The notes beneath the pieces were generated by a model. That model searched no databases and had not been told where the DNA came from. It saw nothing but the letters and a program-made list of their open reading frames with translations. The position numbers were made by a program, and so were the translations under genes. Of a DNA stretch of 64,000 nt, positions 1 through 9,534 are shown piece after piece. This stretch comes from Dactylis glomerata. Its lineage: Eukaryota > Streptophyta > Magnoliopsida > Poales > Poaceae. The stretch is taken from the NCBI GenBank assembly GCA_007115705.1, contig QXEO01000531.1, forward strand, positions 12,819,912-12,883,911. Direction: 5' to 3'. The number at the start of each line of letters is the position of its first letter. Within the stretch, counting starts at the first letter, position 1.

Positions 1-467
1 CCACAAGAGTTCCATGATAAAAAAGAACTCAAAAGAAAGCGATAAAGTGGCAAAAACAAATATTGGCAGAAATCTGTCAAAACTGAACAGCTGACAAAGG
101 ACGAATTTTTGAAGGATTTTCCATTGCTCAAATCAAAAAGTGTTCAACTAAGAAAAGTTTGGATATAACCTGGGGAATATGCACAAGAAATCGCAGGTCC
201 AAAAGATAAACAGAGAATTTTCACGAATTTTTACGGTGCAGCACCGAAAACAGTTTTAGGACAGCAACATCCCCAAATCTTTACCTCACTCAAATTAGAG
301 GCTTCTCTTGGCACAAAAACAAAATAAACAAGATAAGGAGCGGTCATTACAGTAGTAATGACTTCCAAGACTCAAATAAAAGAAAAAGTACTGAAAAGAA
401 AACATTGGGTTATCTCCCAAGAGTGCTTTTCTTTAACGCCTTTGAGCTAGGCGCAGAAAAGTGCGAA

Positions 468-1058
468 TCAAGTAATATCAAGTGAAGCATTAAGATCAAC
501 AGCAGAGATCTTTTCAACAATGAAGGAAAATGTGTTCAACTGAGTTTTTGAAACTCCTTTACGATCACGCTTTGGCACACTACTTTCATCGAAAAGATTT
601 TCAGGACAAATCCAACTGGAATTCTTTTCCCAAGCATCATGAATTCCTATAAGTTCATAAGGTATTGGTACTTTAAAATCATCGGGCGTACCAACAACTT
701 TAACAGGCGAGCCAAGCTTATTAAACTTCTTAAAAACTTTCCTAGCCTCAATTGCAACATCTCTAAATTCTGTGCGCAAGGTTTCTAAGATAAAAGCTTT
801 CTTTTCGGGATCCTCAATTTCATGAAGCTTAAGAAACATGTATTGCATAGAAGAATTAAGACTAGCAAACCTAGATTCTAACATGTGAACTAAATGAGCA
901 GAAGCAACTTCATAACTAGGAGCTAACTCAACCAAAGACTTTTCCTCAACTTCCTTATGCATACTAATGTGATTAAAGAACTCCTCAATGTTACTTTTGC
1001 CAATAATCGAACCACTACCTACTGAGAGGTCCTCCAGAACGAACTCAGGGAACAGCAC
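468..1058 (-). CDS. Uncharacterised retrotransposon ORF, about 196 aa
   Basis: This open frame starts about 240 nt downstream of the primer site, where gag or a pre-gag ORF would lie. The product looks mostly helical and charged, with an acidic stretch near the N-terminus and a Lys/Arg-rich middle. I see no zinc knuckle, no protease and no membrane segment. The first ATG at 1058 is chosen because the leader upstream is A/T-rich and broken. It ends at a clean stop about 470 nt before the window edge. It could be the N-terminal part of a diverged gag or a family-specific extra ORF. Its function is unknown. Confidence 0.45.
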   Translation of the reverse strand: MLFPEFVLEDLSVGSGSIIGKSNIEEFFNHISMHKEVEEKSLVELAPSYEVASAHLVHMLESRFASLNSSMQYMFLKLHEIEDPEKKAFILETLRTEFRDVAIEARKVFKKFNKLGSPVKVVGTPDDFKVPIPYELIGIHDAWEKNSSWICPENLFDESSVPKRDRKGVSKTQLNTFSFIVEKISAVDLNASLDIT

Positions 1059-1219
1059 GATAAACTAAAGTAAAGTAAAAACAACTACCAAGGATTCTAA
1101 TTTTTTTGGGTTTTTGATATAAAAAGCAATGCAGGTAAAATAAATAAAGTAAAGCAAAACAAATAACAAAGTAAAGAATGTGTGTGCGAAGAACTCCCCT
1201 CGCAGAAGTCTTCTCTTCC

Positions 1220-1237
1220 TCCCCGGCAACGGCGCCA
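1220..1237 (-). promoter_or_regulatory. Second, duplicated tRNA-Asp primer site
   Basis: A second perfect copy of the same 18 bases lies 77 nt further into the element. It is followed on its LTR side by the same GAAAAATAG string as the canonical copy. A primer site plus its flank has therefore been duplicated in tandem within the leader. Confidence 0.8.
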
Positions 1238-1296
1238 GAAAAATAGCTGCTGCGTTTGATGGCACCCAGTTGACGAGGGAGATTATTCTTCTTCGT

Positions 1297-1314
1297 TCCC
1301 CGGCAACGGCGCCA
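1297..1314 (-). promoter_or_regulatory. Primer binding site, tRNA-Asp
   Basis: Read on the plus strand, these 18 bases equal the 3' end of plant tRNA-Asp (TCCCCGGCAACGGCGCCA). The minus strand is therefore the primer site TGGCGCCG... It lies 10 nt downstream of the LTR end at 1325. Confidence 0.85.
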
Positions 1315-1324
1315 GAAAAATAGT

Positions 1325-2914
1325 TGATGCTCCAAGTGAATGTGGCAACAGACTGTCCTTGTGCGTGGTGAATAACCAGCCCGTTGGGAACCCCAAGAGG
1401 AAGGTATGATGAGTGCAGTAGCAAGTTTTCCCTCAGTTAAGAAACCAAGGTTTATCGAACAGGAGAGGAGAGACAATGACGACTGAAGGTGTTGTGGAAC
1501 CTGCACAACACAAACAAATACTTTGTTCCCAACTTGCGATGAGGTTGTCAATCTCACCGGTTTGCTTGAAACAAAGGTTATGAGTGTATCGAGTGGAAAA
1601 CAGTAGAGTATGCGAGTAAAGTCAACAGTGTGAGAAAAGTAAACAGGTGATTGCAATATGATTAAAATAGGACCGGGGTCCACAGTTCACTCGTGGTGTC
1701 TCTCCATAGATAAAATAACATGCTGGGTAAACAAATTACAGTTGGACAATTGATAGAATAAAGATAACGTGATATGTCAAGAAGATCACTATGAGATTTA
1801 CTCTGGGCATTACAACAAAATACATAGACCGCCATCCAACTGCATCTATGACTAATAATCCACTCCCGGGGATATCGTCCGAACACCCTAGAAGTATTAA
1901 GTTGCGAACAACAGATAATTGCATTAAGCAAAGTGTGTAATGTAAACAAAGCATATGCCCTTAAGCATATGAATGTTGTTTTCTCCCTAGTAGCAACAGC
2001 ACATCTACCACCTTAGAGGTTTCTGTCACTCCCCCAGGTGAAATAGAGACATGAACCCACTATCGAGCATAAATACTCCCTCTTGGAGTCACTAGCAACT
2101 ACTCGGCCAAGATAGCTACTAACAACGGAGAGCATGCAAGATCATAAACAACATAGAGATAACAAAAGTTATAATTCAGCACAGCAACTTAATCATAAAC
2201 ACCAATATTCATCGGATCCCAACAAACCAACATCATAGAATTACATAACGGTGATCTCAATCATGTATGGCAGCTCATGAGATCTAAACATGAAGCACAT
2301 GGTGGAGAAGACAACCATCTAGCTACTGCTATGGACCCATAGTCCAAGGTAGACTACTCACTCATCGCTCCGGAGGCAAGCATGGCGATGAAGAAGACCT
2401 CCGGTGGCGATTCCCCTCTCCGGCAGGGTGCCGGGAAGAGCTTCTGGACCCTCCCGATCTTCGGGTTGACGGCGGCGGCGTATCGCGATGTGTTCTGGAA
2501 AACTAATCGGGCCCTTAGGTTTTTCTCATCGGGGGGTACTTATAGGCGAAGGGGCGATGTCAGAGGTGGAGCCAGGCTCCCTCACACAGGGGTGGCGCGG
2601 CCAGGGGCCAGGCCGCGCCGCCCCCTTGTGTGGGGCCCTGGTGGCCCCTCTCCGTCTCTCCTTCGGATGTATGGAAGCTTCCGGGTAAAATATGACTTCA
2701 GGAACTTGTTTCGTCCAATTCCGAGAATATTTCCTGTGTATCACTTCTGAAACACAAAAACAGCAGAAAACAGGAAACTGGCACTGTGGCGCTTGTTAAT
2801 AGGTTAGTTCCGGAAAATGCATAAAAGGGCCACTAAGTGTAACGAAACAATAGGCAAATGGTGTAAAAACAAGCATGGAGCATCAAAAATTATAGATACG
2901 TTTGAGACGTATCA
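1325..2914 (-). repeat. LTR of the Athila-like element, about 1.59 kb
   Basis: On the minus strand it begins TGATACGTCTC (2914) and ends GAGCATCA (1325), next to the primer site. The G/C-rich segment at 2380-2680 is U3/R promoter sequence. The open frames on either strand here (for example 2382-2750) are chance frames without domains. Confidence 0.8.
2537..2546 (-). promoter_or_regulatory. TATA box of the Athila-like LTR
   Basis: The minus strand reads CCTATAAGTA in a G/C-rich context, about 370 nt into the LTR and followed by a pyrimidine-rich stretch. This is the usual LTR promoter arrangement. Confidence 0.55.
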
Positions 2915-3125
2915 GTCCCCTTTAGGCGCGTCAACATCAGGAAAATTCGGCTGGAAAGCAGTGGAGATATTTTCAATAATAAAAGATAGAGGACATCATG
3001 ACTTCGGCCATACCATCACATATTTACAAAGAGGAGATAATTGTCTGAACCGCAAAAGCAAATTTTTTGTTACAACAGAAATGGAAGGATATAATTTACC
3101 AAAGTAACTACAAAGAAGAAGAAAT

Positions 3126-3385
3126 CTATGCCACCTCATTAGGTGCGGTTTCCATTGCAGGAGGAACGCTCGAGGAAGGAGCAGTAGTCGAAGGCGTCGG
3201 CTTGGGCAGGATCAACTCGACGAGCTTTGTAGGGTACTTCTTCACCTCTGCAAAGAACGTTTTCATCTCAGCTGGCCCCAAAGCGAGGGACAAGCTCACC
3301 TTCGCCCAATCGATTTCTTTGGCGTGCTACATCGCCAAAGCTATCATTGCCTCAGCACCTATCATCACTGAGGATCTCTTAAACT
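3126..3385 (-). pseudogene. Fragment of a Tat-type antisense gene, last exon
   Basis: The minus-strand reading resembles the last exon of the antisense gene in T2 (37932-38232). Both run through a Gly-Ala-Glu-Ala/Gly stretch, then Asp-Trp-x-Lys-Val-Ser, then a Glu-Met-x-x-Phe-Phe segment, then a Pro/Ser/Thr/Ala-rich tail ending at a stop. One in-frame stop lies before the Asp-Trp motif. The rest of the source element is missing: the Athila-like element joins it near 2915 and the CACTA terminus abuts it at 3419. The similarity was seen by eye. Confidence 0.6.
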
Positions 3386-3646
3386 AAACTGTAGGGTCCA
3401 TGGTGGTGTCCAAGGCCTCACTACAAGAGAAACGGGAAATGATGACAAAGTACTGTTGTCGCTTAATATGTTGTTTTTGTCACCAAAAATATGCGCGTGA
3501 CAATTTTGTGTTGTCATTAGGTTTGTCACTAAATATCTGCCATAGAAAATCGCTAATGATAGTACGCAAACTTTTGTCACCAAAGATCACATATTTGGTG
3601 ACAATTGAGAGATTGTTAATGATTATGATAATAGGTGAAAGCCCAA

Positions 3647-3798
3647 TTTTTTTTGATAGGAAATGCGGTAGGGGAAGCCCCTACAGCGATTTTGGTTTTT
3701 TGAAAATAAGAACCCAAATTCGCGTCTGTGGGGACTTGAACCTGGGTGGCTGGGTTGTACATCCACTTCCCTAGCCAAGTGAGCTAGGCTCACTTCTT
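3647..3798 (-). mobile_element. tRNA-derived SINE
   Basis: A 152-bp insertion within the CACTA element. On the minus strand it has a box A-like TAGCTCACTTGG (3775-3786), a box B GGTTCAAGTCC (3732-3742) and an A8 tail (3647-3654). It is flanked by a perfect 9-bp target duplication, AAAGCCCAA, at 3638-3646 and 3799-3807. These are the hallmarks of a tRNA-derived, RNA polymerase III-transcribed SINE of the general type of the grass Au SINE. The family was not checked. Confidence 0.8.
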
Positions 3799-3977
3799 AA
3801 AGCCCAAAATTGTCAACGTATATATGAGAATTTGTCATTGTTAAATTGAATGGGAGCTTTGGATTGGTCCAGAATTGCTTCCGTGGCTTCTTACATGCGG
3901 GCCCATGATGCAGACATGGCTGCTGACAACGTGGGTCCAACTTTGGTGAGGTGGATGCTATCGAGTGGATCCAGACG

Positions 3978-4160
3978 ATTCTTACAAGTGGGACCAGTCA
4001 TTTCTTAAAAGTGGGACCAGACGGTTATGACAAGTGGGACCACACATTTCTTACAAGTGGGACCAGACGGTTATGACAAGTGGGACTAGACGGTTCTTAC
4101 ATGTAGGACCAGACGGTTATGACAAGTGGGACCACCTCATTGCTGACAAGTGGGTCCCAC
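3978..4160 (+). repeat. CACTA subterminal repeat array
   Basis: About eight tandem copies of a degenerate unit of roughly 20-22 bp built on ACAAGTGGGACCAGACGGTT. Direct and inverted subterminal repeats near CACTA termini are the known binding sites of TNPA-type proteins. The array stops at the junction with C1 (4165). Confidence 0.7.
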
Positions 4161-4189
4161 ATATTGTAACACCCCGGCCACCCTGTGAC

Positions 4190-6031
4190 CAGGAATGAAG
4201 TGAGCCACTTTAGTTAAACGGTCAACTACTACCCAGATGGAGTCATAACCAGACTTGGTCCTTGGTAATCCTGTGATAAAATCCATGCCAACATTATCCC
4301 ACTTCCACTCTGGTATAGGCAATGGCTGCAATAACCCTGCTGGCTTCTGATGCTCTTCCTTGACTCTGTTACATACGACACATAGGGCAATGTACTCAGC
4401 GATATCCCTCTTCATATTGCTCCACCAGAATCTACCCTTCAAGTCCATATACATCTTGGTGTTTCTAGGATGAACGGAATAAGGTGAATCATGTGCTTCT
4501 TGCATAATCAACTTTCTGAGTTCAGGATCTTGTGGCATGCAAACACGCTTTTCAAACCATACAATCCCTTGCTCATCTTCGTGAAATCCCTTTGCCTTTC
4601 CTTTGGTCATATTACCCTTTATTTCCTATATCTCCTTATCTAGCTTTTGAGCTTCCTTGATCTTGTCCATCAGTGTAGGTTGAACTTCAAGTGACGCCAA
4701 AAACCCTTTTGGCACAATTTCCAACCTGAGTTCCTTGAACTGTTCACACAATTCTTCAGGCAACTCTCATGTCGTAAGCCCATTTACGTACCTTTTGCAA
4801 CTTAAGGCATCAGCTACAACATTTTCTTTTCCCGGATGGTATTGTAGGCTCATATCATAATCTTTTATGAGTTCTAACCATCTTCTCTATCACATGTTCA
4901 GTTCCTTCTGGGTGAATATATACTTCAAGCTCTTGTGATCGGTGAACACATCACAATGCTTCCCCATCAAGTAGTGCCTCCACACCTTTAGAGCATGCAC
5001 AACAAAGGCTAGCTCCAAGTCATGTGTGGGGTAATTTCTCTCGTGATGTTTGAGCTGGTGCGAGGCATAGCTCACCACCTTTCCATTTTTCATTAGAACG
5101 CTACCAAGTCCTTGACGAGAAGCGTCGCAGTAAACTTGGAAATCCTTTTGTATATCTGGCAGGCATAGAACTGGTGCACTTACTAGTCGTTTCTTCAGCT
5201 CTTGGAAACTAGCTTCACATGAGTCGGTCCATTCAAATTTCTTGTCTTTCTTCAATAGTTCAGTCATTGGCTTTGCGATCTTGGAGAAATTTTCAATGAA
5301 TCTCCGATAGTATCCTGCAAGGCCTAGAAAACTCTGGATATCTCCCGCATTTTTGGGTGACTCCCATTTGGTAACAGATACTACATTGCTTGGATCCGCC
5401 GCGACTCCTTCCGCGGAAACTATAGTCCAAGAAACCCCACCTTGTTCAGCCAGAATTCACACTTGCTAAAATTTGCATACAGCTTATGCTCCCCGAGCTT
5501 TTCCATGATTAAACGTAAGTGCTTCTCATGTTCCTTGTCATCCTTGGAATAAATCAGGATGTCGTCAATGAACACCACAATGAATTTATCCAAGTACTCC
5601 ATGAACACCTTGTTCATCATGGTCATGAAGTATGCCGGGGCATTTGTTAGTCCAAATGACATGACAGTATACTCATATAGACCATATCTGGTGGTAAGGG
5701 CTGTCTTGGGTATGTCTTTTTCTCGGATCTTCAGTTGGAAATATCCTGATCAGAGATCAATCTTGGAGAATACTTTTGCTCCTTTCAACTGGTCGAACAG
5801 ATCGTTGATGTTGGGCAATGGGTACTTGTTCTTGATTGTCACTTCGTTCAGAGAACGGTAGTCCACAACTAATCTCTTGCTAGAGTCTTTCTTCTCCATG
5901 AAAAAACAGGGGCTCCCCATGATGATAAACTTTGTTGGATAAAACCTTTGTCCAACTGCTCCTTGAGCTGCTTCTTTAGTTCTTTTAATTCTTCTATGTC
6001 CATCTTGTATGGCCTTTTTGCTATGGGTCAT
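4190..6031 (-). pseudogene. C1 pol: RT, RNase H and partial integrase, decayed
   Basis: The frame runs from the end of gag-protease leftward in broken pieces. 5750-6031 holds the N-terminal RT fingers, up to the first catalytic Lys-Ile-Asp. 5420-5662 has the Phe-Ile-Asp-Asp RT active site. 4890-5267 is RNase H, with Tyr-Cys-Asp-Ala-Ser and Thr-Asp-His-Lys-Ser. 4190-4610 is the integrase zinc domain (Cys-x-x-Cys) and the first part of the core (Asp-Phe-Ile-Thr-Gly-Leu-Pro, then Asp-Arg-Leu-Thr-Lys). Stops and frameshifts separate the pieces. Coding stops at about 4190, so the second integrase Asp and the Glu are gone. The enzymes would copy RNA into DNA in the cytoplasm and insert it into nuclear DNA. 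This copy is dead. Confidence 0.85.
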
Positions 6032-7608
6032 GTTCCAGGCAGCAAGTCGATGATAAACTCGACATCCCTATCTAATGGCATTCCAGGTAACTCTTCTGGA
6101 AACACATTGGGGTACTCCTTCACAACTGGCACTTCATCCATGCTAACCCCCTTAAGAGAAGTTACCTTAGACCCTTTTAGCTCGAAGGTTGATTTTAAAC
6201 GAATGTCTTTCTTTTCAGGAGTTGTAAGGGTGATAGTTCTTTTTGCTATATCTATGACACCCTCAAAAGCTATCATCCAATCCATGCCTAGGATGACATC
6301 CAGGCCTTGAGACTCCAGAACTATGAGATGAGCGGGAAATTGATACTTCCTGATTCCTAGGGTCAGATTTCGACACCCAAAGGCTGCTACTAACTCCCCT
6401 CCCGGAGAACTTACTTTAATTGGTCTGTCTATGGTTCTGGTTGGTATTTTATTTCTATCCACAAATACTCTCGAGATGAAAGAATGGGATGCACCCGTAT
6501 CAAAAAGAACAAGTGCTGAAAAGTCATTGAGCTGAAACGTACCATAGACAGCGTCAGGCTCCTCATAAATCTCCTCCACATTGACATGATTAACATGTCC
6601 CTTCTGGAATGGATTGGGCTTGTTTCCTTTATCCTTCTTTTGTGGGCAATCATTTGCATAATGCCCAGTCTTCTGGCACTTAATGCACTCCACTTGACTA
6701 ATATCCCTCTTCTCGGGGACATTGTTGTTTCTGCCATTGTTGTTGCCATTGTTATGGCCATTTGTCCTAGTGGAGTTGTGATTGTTGTGACTTCTATGGC
6801 CATTATGGTGGTGGCCATTTCCCTTGTGATGCTGGTGCCCATTTCCACCATTATTGTTGTGGTGGTTCCCTCCATTCTTATGGAATCCAGAACTCCCACT
6901 GCCACTATGGAAGCTTCTCTTATGCAGAGGTTCTTGATACTTGCTAACATGATGCTTCCTCTTTCTGTTTTCAGACTGATTCACCTTGCTTTCTAGGGTT
7001 ATAGCTTGATCAAGCAGAGACTGAAAGGTAGGAGTGTAAGCAACAGACAGAGAGATTGACAATTCATCATTGAGGCCCTCTAAGAATTTCTCCTTCCTTT
7101 TTGCATCAGTGTCAATGTCGTCCGGTGCATAACGTAACAGATTGGTGAACTCATCAATGTACTTAGACACGCTGCGGTACTTCTGTCTAAGGTTGCGGAA
7201 CTCTTTCTTCTTCAGGCCCATCACACCAGAGGAAATGTGTGCAGCCCGAAATCCCTCCTGGAACAAGTCCCAAGTCACTCCTTTGATGGGATGAGTAATT
7301 TGGTAAGTGTCCAACCAGCTTGCTGGTGGTCCTTCCAGCTGATGAGCTGCAAACCTGACCTTTCCAGCATCAGTGAAACCAGTAGTCACGCAGTCTTTGT
7401 TGACAGAATGGAGCCAATCCATGGCCTCCAGTGGTTCAGCAGCACGTGAGAACTTGGCAGGGCGAAGCCTTAAGAACCTTGCAAGCATGTCGACCTGAGG
7501 GGGTGGTGGTGGTGGTGGAGGGCTGTTATTGTTATTGTTCTGAACATTGGCAAGAAACTGAGTCATGACTTGCATGAGTTGAGCCTGGGCTTCCATCATC
7601 TGCTGCAT
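6028..7608 (-). CDS. C1 gag-protease polyprotein, about 526 aa
   Basis: An open frame with a Gln/Met-rich N-terminus and a Pro8 run (residues 30-37), then a retrotransposon capsid domain (about 45-210). A linker unusually rich in His, Asn and Gly follows (about 235-297). Next come a zinc knuckle C308-x2-C-x4-H-x4-C321 and an aspartic protease with Phe-Asp-Thr-Gly (Asp370). The final segment has the Val-Phe-Pro-Glu-Glu-Leu-Pro motif that leads into RT. Met at 7608 is the first start after an in-frame stop about 7 codons after position 7640, so the native start may lie further upstream. Capsid forms the virus-like particle and protease releases the mature proteins. This is the longest intact frame of C1. 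Confidence 0.85.
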   Translation of the reverse strand: MQQMMEAQAQLMQVMTQFLANVQNNNNNSPPPPPPPPQVDMLARFLRLRPAKFSRAAEPLEAMDWLHSVNKDCVTTGFTDAGKVRFAAHQLEGPPASWLDTYQITHPIKGVTWDLFQEGFRAAHISSGVMGLKKKEFRNLRQKYRSVSKYIDEFTNLLRYAPDDIDTDAKRKEKFLEGLNDELSISLSVAYTPTFQSLLDQAITLESKVNQSENRKRKHHVSKYQEPLHKRSFHSGSGSSGFHKNGGNHHNNNGGNGHQHHKGNGHHHNGHRSHNNHNSTRTNGHNNGNNNGRNNNVPEKRDISQVECIKCQKTGHYANDCPQKKDKGNKPNPFQKGHVNHVNVEEIYEEPDAVYGTFQLNDFSALVLFDTGASHSFISRVFVDRNKIPTRTIDRPIKVSSPGGELVAAFGCRNLTLGIRKYQFPAHLIVLESQGLDVILGMDWMIAFEGVIDIAKRTITLTTPEKKDIRLKSTFELKGSKVTSLKGVSMDEVPVVKEYPNVFPEELPGMPLDRDVEFIIDLLPGT

Positions 7609-7917
7609 CTGTTCCTCAGGAGCGCGATGAGGAGGCTTCTATTGGGTTCGAAATAGGTGAGGTTAGATTTAGAGATAGAGTCTAGGGAAATAAATTTCCT
7701 ACCCATAACACATGCATATAAACACTCCTTAAAAGAACACATACACAAGCATAGGAGAAAACTTTTAGACCAAGCATGCAATAAACAACTCACAAATAGT
7801 TTTGAAAGTACGCAAACATTCAAGTCTTAAGGGATACAATGTCTAATGCCATACCACAAGCGGTCATGGGCATAAACGCAAACTCAAGGATAAAGTGGGG
7901 TAGTCGCTCTAACTATT
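7609..7917 (-). other. Spacer between C1 pre-gag ORF and gag
   Basis: About 310 nt without a long frame. The A/T-rich minus-strand sequence contains the stop just upstream of gag. C2 has a spacer of almost the same length (about 330 nt) between its own pre-gag ORF and gag. Confidence 0.5.
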
Positions 7918-8712
7918 CTACTCTTCCATGGTGACTTTCTCAACATCGAAGCCATTCTCCTTGAGTAGCCTCTTGTAGTCCTGCAGGTCTTCAGTTAGGG
8001 TGTCAATCTTCTCTTGAAGCTCCCTCTTGTCGGTGCGCAGCTTCTCGATCAGATCGTGGTCCGCTTCAAGCTCGAAGTCGTTGCACTCTAACTTCTACTT
8101 CAGCTCTCTAACTTCTTTGTTCCTGGCTTGGATCCTCTTCTCTTGATTCTTCCGCTGCTTCTCTTGAGTCTCGAACTTTGCCTCCATCTCCTTGATCCTC
8201 TTCTCCTGCTCCAAGCGTTGTTTGTCCTTCTCGGCAAGCTGGGCATGTAGCTCGTCGTTGTTAAACAACTCATTGTACCTCTCAACGTCGATGTCCCTGA
8301 CGAGGTACTCTAACTCGGCGAGGTGAATGCGCATGGGGTCTTGTTCGCTGTCAGATAGCCCGATGACCATGCCCTTCTCGTCACGTTGGCCAAAGATGTG
8401 GGAGTAGTGGTTCTGGAGCTCGGAGAAGTGATGTCCGCAGAGGCGTGCTATCAGTTCTTGCATGAGGAGATGGGAACCCGCGTCTTTGTCGGTGTGGAAG
8501 GTCTTGAACTTGATTTCTTTAGTCTTCGGCTCTGTCTCGCGCCCTGGCTACGTGATGTGGATGACCCAGATGCCCTTGTTGTGGAACTTGGTCATCTCGC
8601 TCCCATTGATGAACGGGGTAGGCAGGGACAAAGCAGTGATGATGTCGATGAGGCGCTCTCCGAAGCTGAAGGCCTTGAAACTGTCGGGCTTGGTGATGCG
8701 GAAGGTTGACAT
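7918..8712 (-). pseudogene. C1 pre-gag ORF with coiled-coil tail
   Basis: A frame of about 264 codons between primer site and gag. It starts at the ATG at 8712 and ends at the stop at 7918-7920, and is broken by two in-frame TAG codons (about 8548 and 8095). The N-terminal half is globular: a hydrophobic helix (Ile-Ile-Thr-Ala-Leu), a Trp-containing strand and a motif Ile-Ala-Arg-Leu...His-His...Phe-Gly-x-x-Asp-x-x-Gly. The C-terminal half is a long Lys/Glu/Gln-rich coiled coil. The same architecture, with matching motif spacing, occurs in the pre-gag ORF of C2 (60234-61091). It is not gag, protease or envelope that I can recognise, and its function is unknown. Conservation in two elements suggests a real protein. 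Confidence 0.7.
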
Positions 8713-8910
8713 CTTTACGTTGGAACATGACAAGTTAGTAAGCAAAAATGAGTAAAACTTAACAAAAGTGCTGAACAAAAGTAAAAGAGACTTCTAGTTT
8801 AGAGAGATCAAAACTATTGCTAAGTGTTAGTAACAAAGAAAACAAGAACAACTCCTAAATTTTTCCTAAGGGTTTTCGTCCAATCCTAGGGTCACGAACC
8901 TAAGGCAACA

Positions 8911-8926
8911 CTTTGCTCTGATACCA
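8911..8926 (-). promoter_or_regulatory. C1 primer binding site, tRNA-iMet
   Basis: The minus strand reads TGGTATCAGAGCAAAG two bases after the LTR end. TGGTATCAGAGC is complementary to the 3' end of initiator tRNA-Met. Confidence 0.85.
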
Positions 8927-9245
8927 TTTGTAGCATACCTATGCTTTATTTGTGCTAGTCTCGGATCGACTGCTAGCACACACAGTACAAGATGAAATAT
9001 CAAGAATACAAAGGTCTTTATTACAACACTTGATCCAAAAATAAAATAGTTCTTTTACAACTCAAGTAGCTCGAAGCCACAACTTACTACAACTCGAGAA
9101 ATGACTAGGTAAATTATACTACAAGTCTTCTTTCTTCATAGAACCGCAGGCAGACGTGTTGGACGAAGACTCATGACCGAAGCGCATCAATCTTCAATCT
9201 TCATAGTAGTAACCTGCAACATGATACGTTGCAGCCACAGAGGGT

Positions 9246-9264
9246 CAATACTTTGAATGTATTG
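9246..9264. promoter_or_regulatory. Hairpin in C1 LTR
   Basis: CAATAC, a 7-base loop, then GTATTG, about 317 nt from the LTR 3' end. At the third stem pair it carries A-T where the LARD-type LTRs have G-C. Confidence 0.6.
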
Positions 9265-9522
9265 GCAAGATGTCACTTTGGTGGACTCAATGGCACCTAC
9301 ACTTATATGCTATTTGGCCAGGTGGAGTTTGACTTTGCAAAAGCAAGCTTCAATCCTATCTTTTGTAAAACTCAAGTTTTCCTTAGCAAAAAATTTGTTT
9401 AAGAGGAACTCTTTTCTACCCAAGTTTTCCCATCAAGTTTTAACTTAAGAAATTGGGATGAGGAGATTGTCGAACAGCTTCAATATCATATCACTCAGAA
9501 TTGTCCGTAACCGGGGACACGG

Positions 9523-9534
9523 CTAAGTACTTAG
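9523..9534. promoter_or_regulatory. 12-bp palindrome CTAAGTACTTAG in C1 LTR
   Basis: A perfect palindrome in the conserved block (GGGGACACGG before it, GCAGAGGTGATGCACTTT after it). It differs from the LARD and C2 versions but is equally perfect. Confidence 0.7.

Larger units (their letters stand above)
1..2914 (-). mobile_element. Athila-like Ty3/Gypsy element, 5' part
   Basis: The LTR (1325-2914) is followed, on the minus strand, by a tRNA-Asp primer site and an internal domain that runs off the left edge. The tRNA-Asp primer site, the A/T-rich leader and the TGATACGTCTC start are typical of Athila-type grass elements such as Sabrina or WHAM. That assignment is recognition only, because no pol domain lies in the window. 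It sits in a fragment of a Tat-type antisense gene (2915-3418). The far LTR and the target-site duplication cannot be seen. Confidence 0.8.

Noticed and set aside
2382..2750. Plus-strand 122-codon frame in the Athila-like LTR
   Set aside because: It lies in the G/C-rich promoter/R region of a minus-strand LTR and has no domain. It is a compositional open frame.
3647..3798. Possible tRNA gene
   Set aside because: Box A and B are present, but there is no acceptor or anticodon stem, and the A-tail and target duplication show a SINE.
5948..6996. Plus-strand frames across C1 gag, including a hydrophobic one at 6586-6996
   Set aside because: The hydrophobicity is the complement of the His/Asn-rich codons (CAT/AAT read as ATG/ATT). 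It is not a membrane protein.
8386..8755. Plus-strand frames opposite the C1 pre-gag ORF
   Set aside because: They are antisense shadows of the G/C-biased coding strand. The minus-strand protein has homology with C2; these do not.
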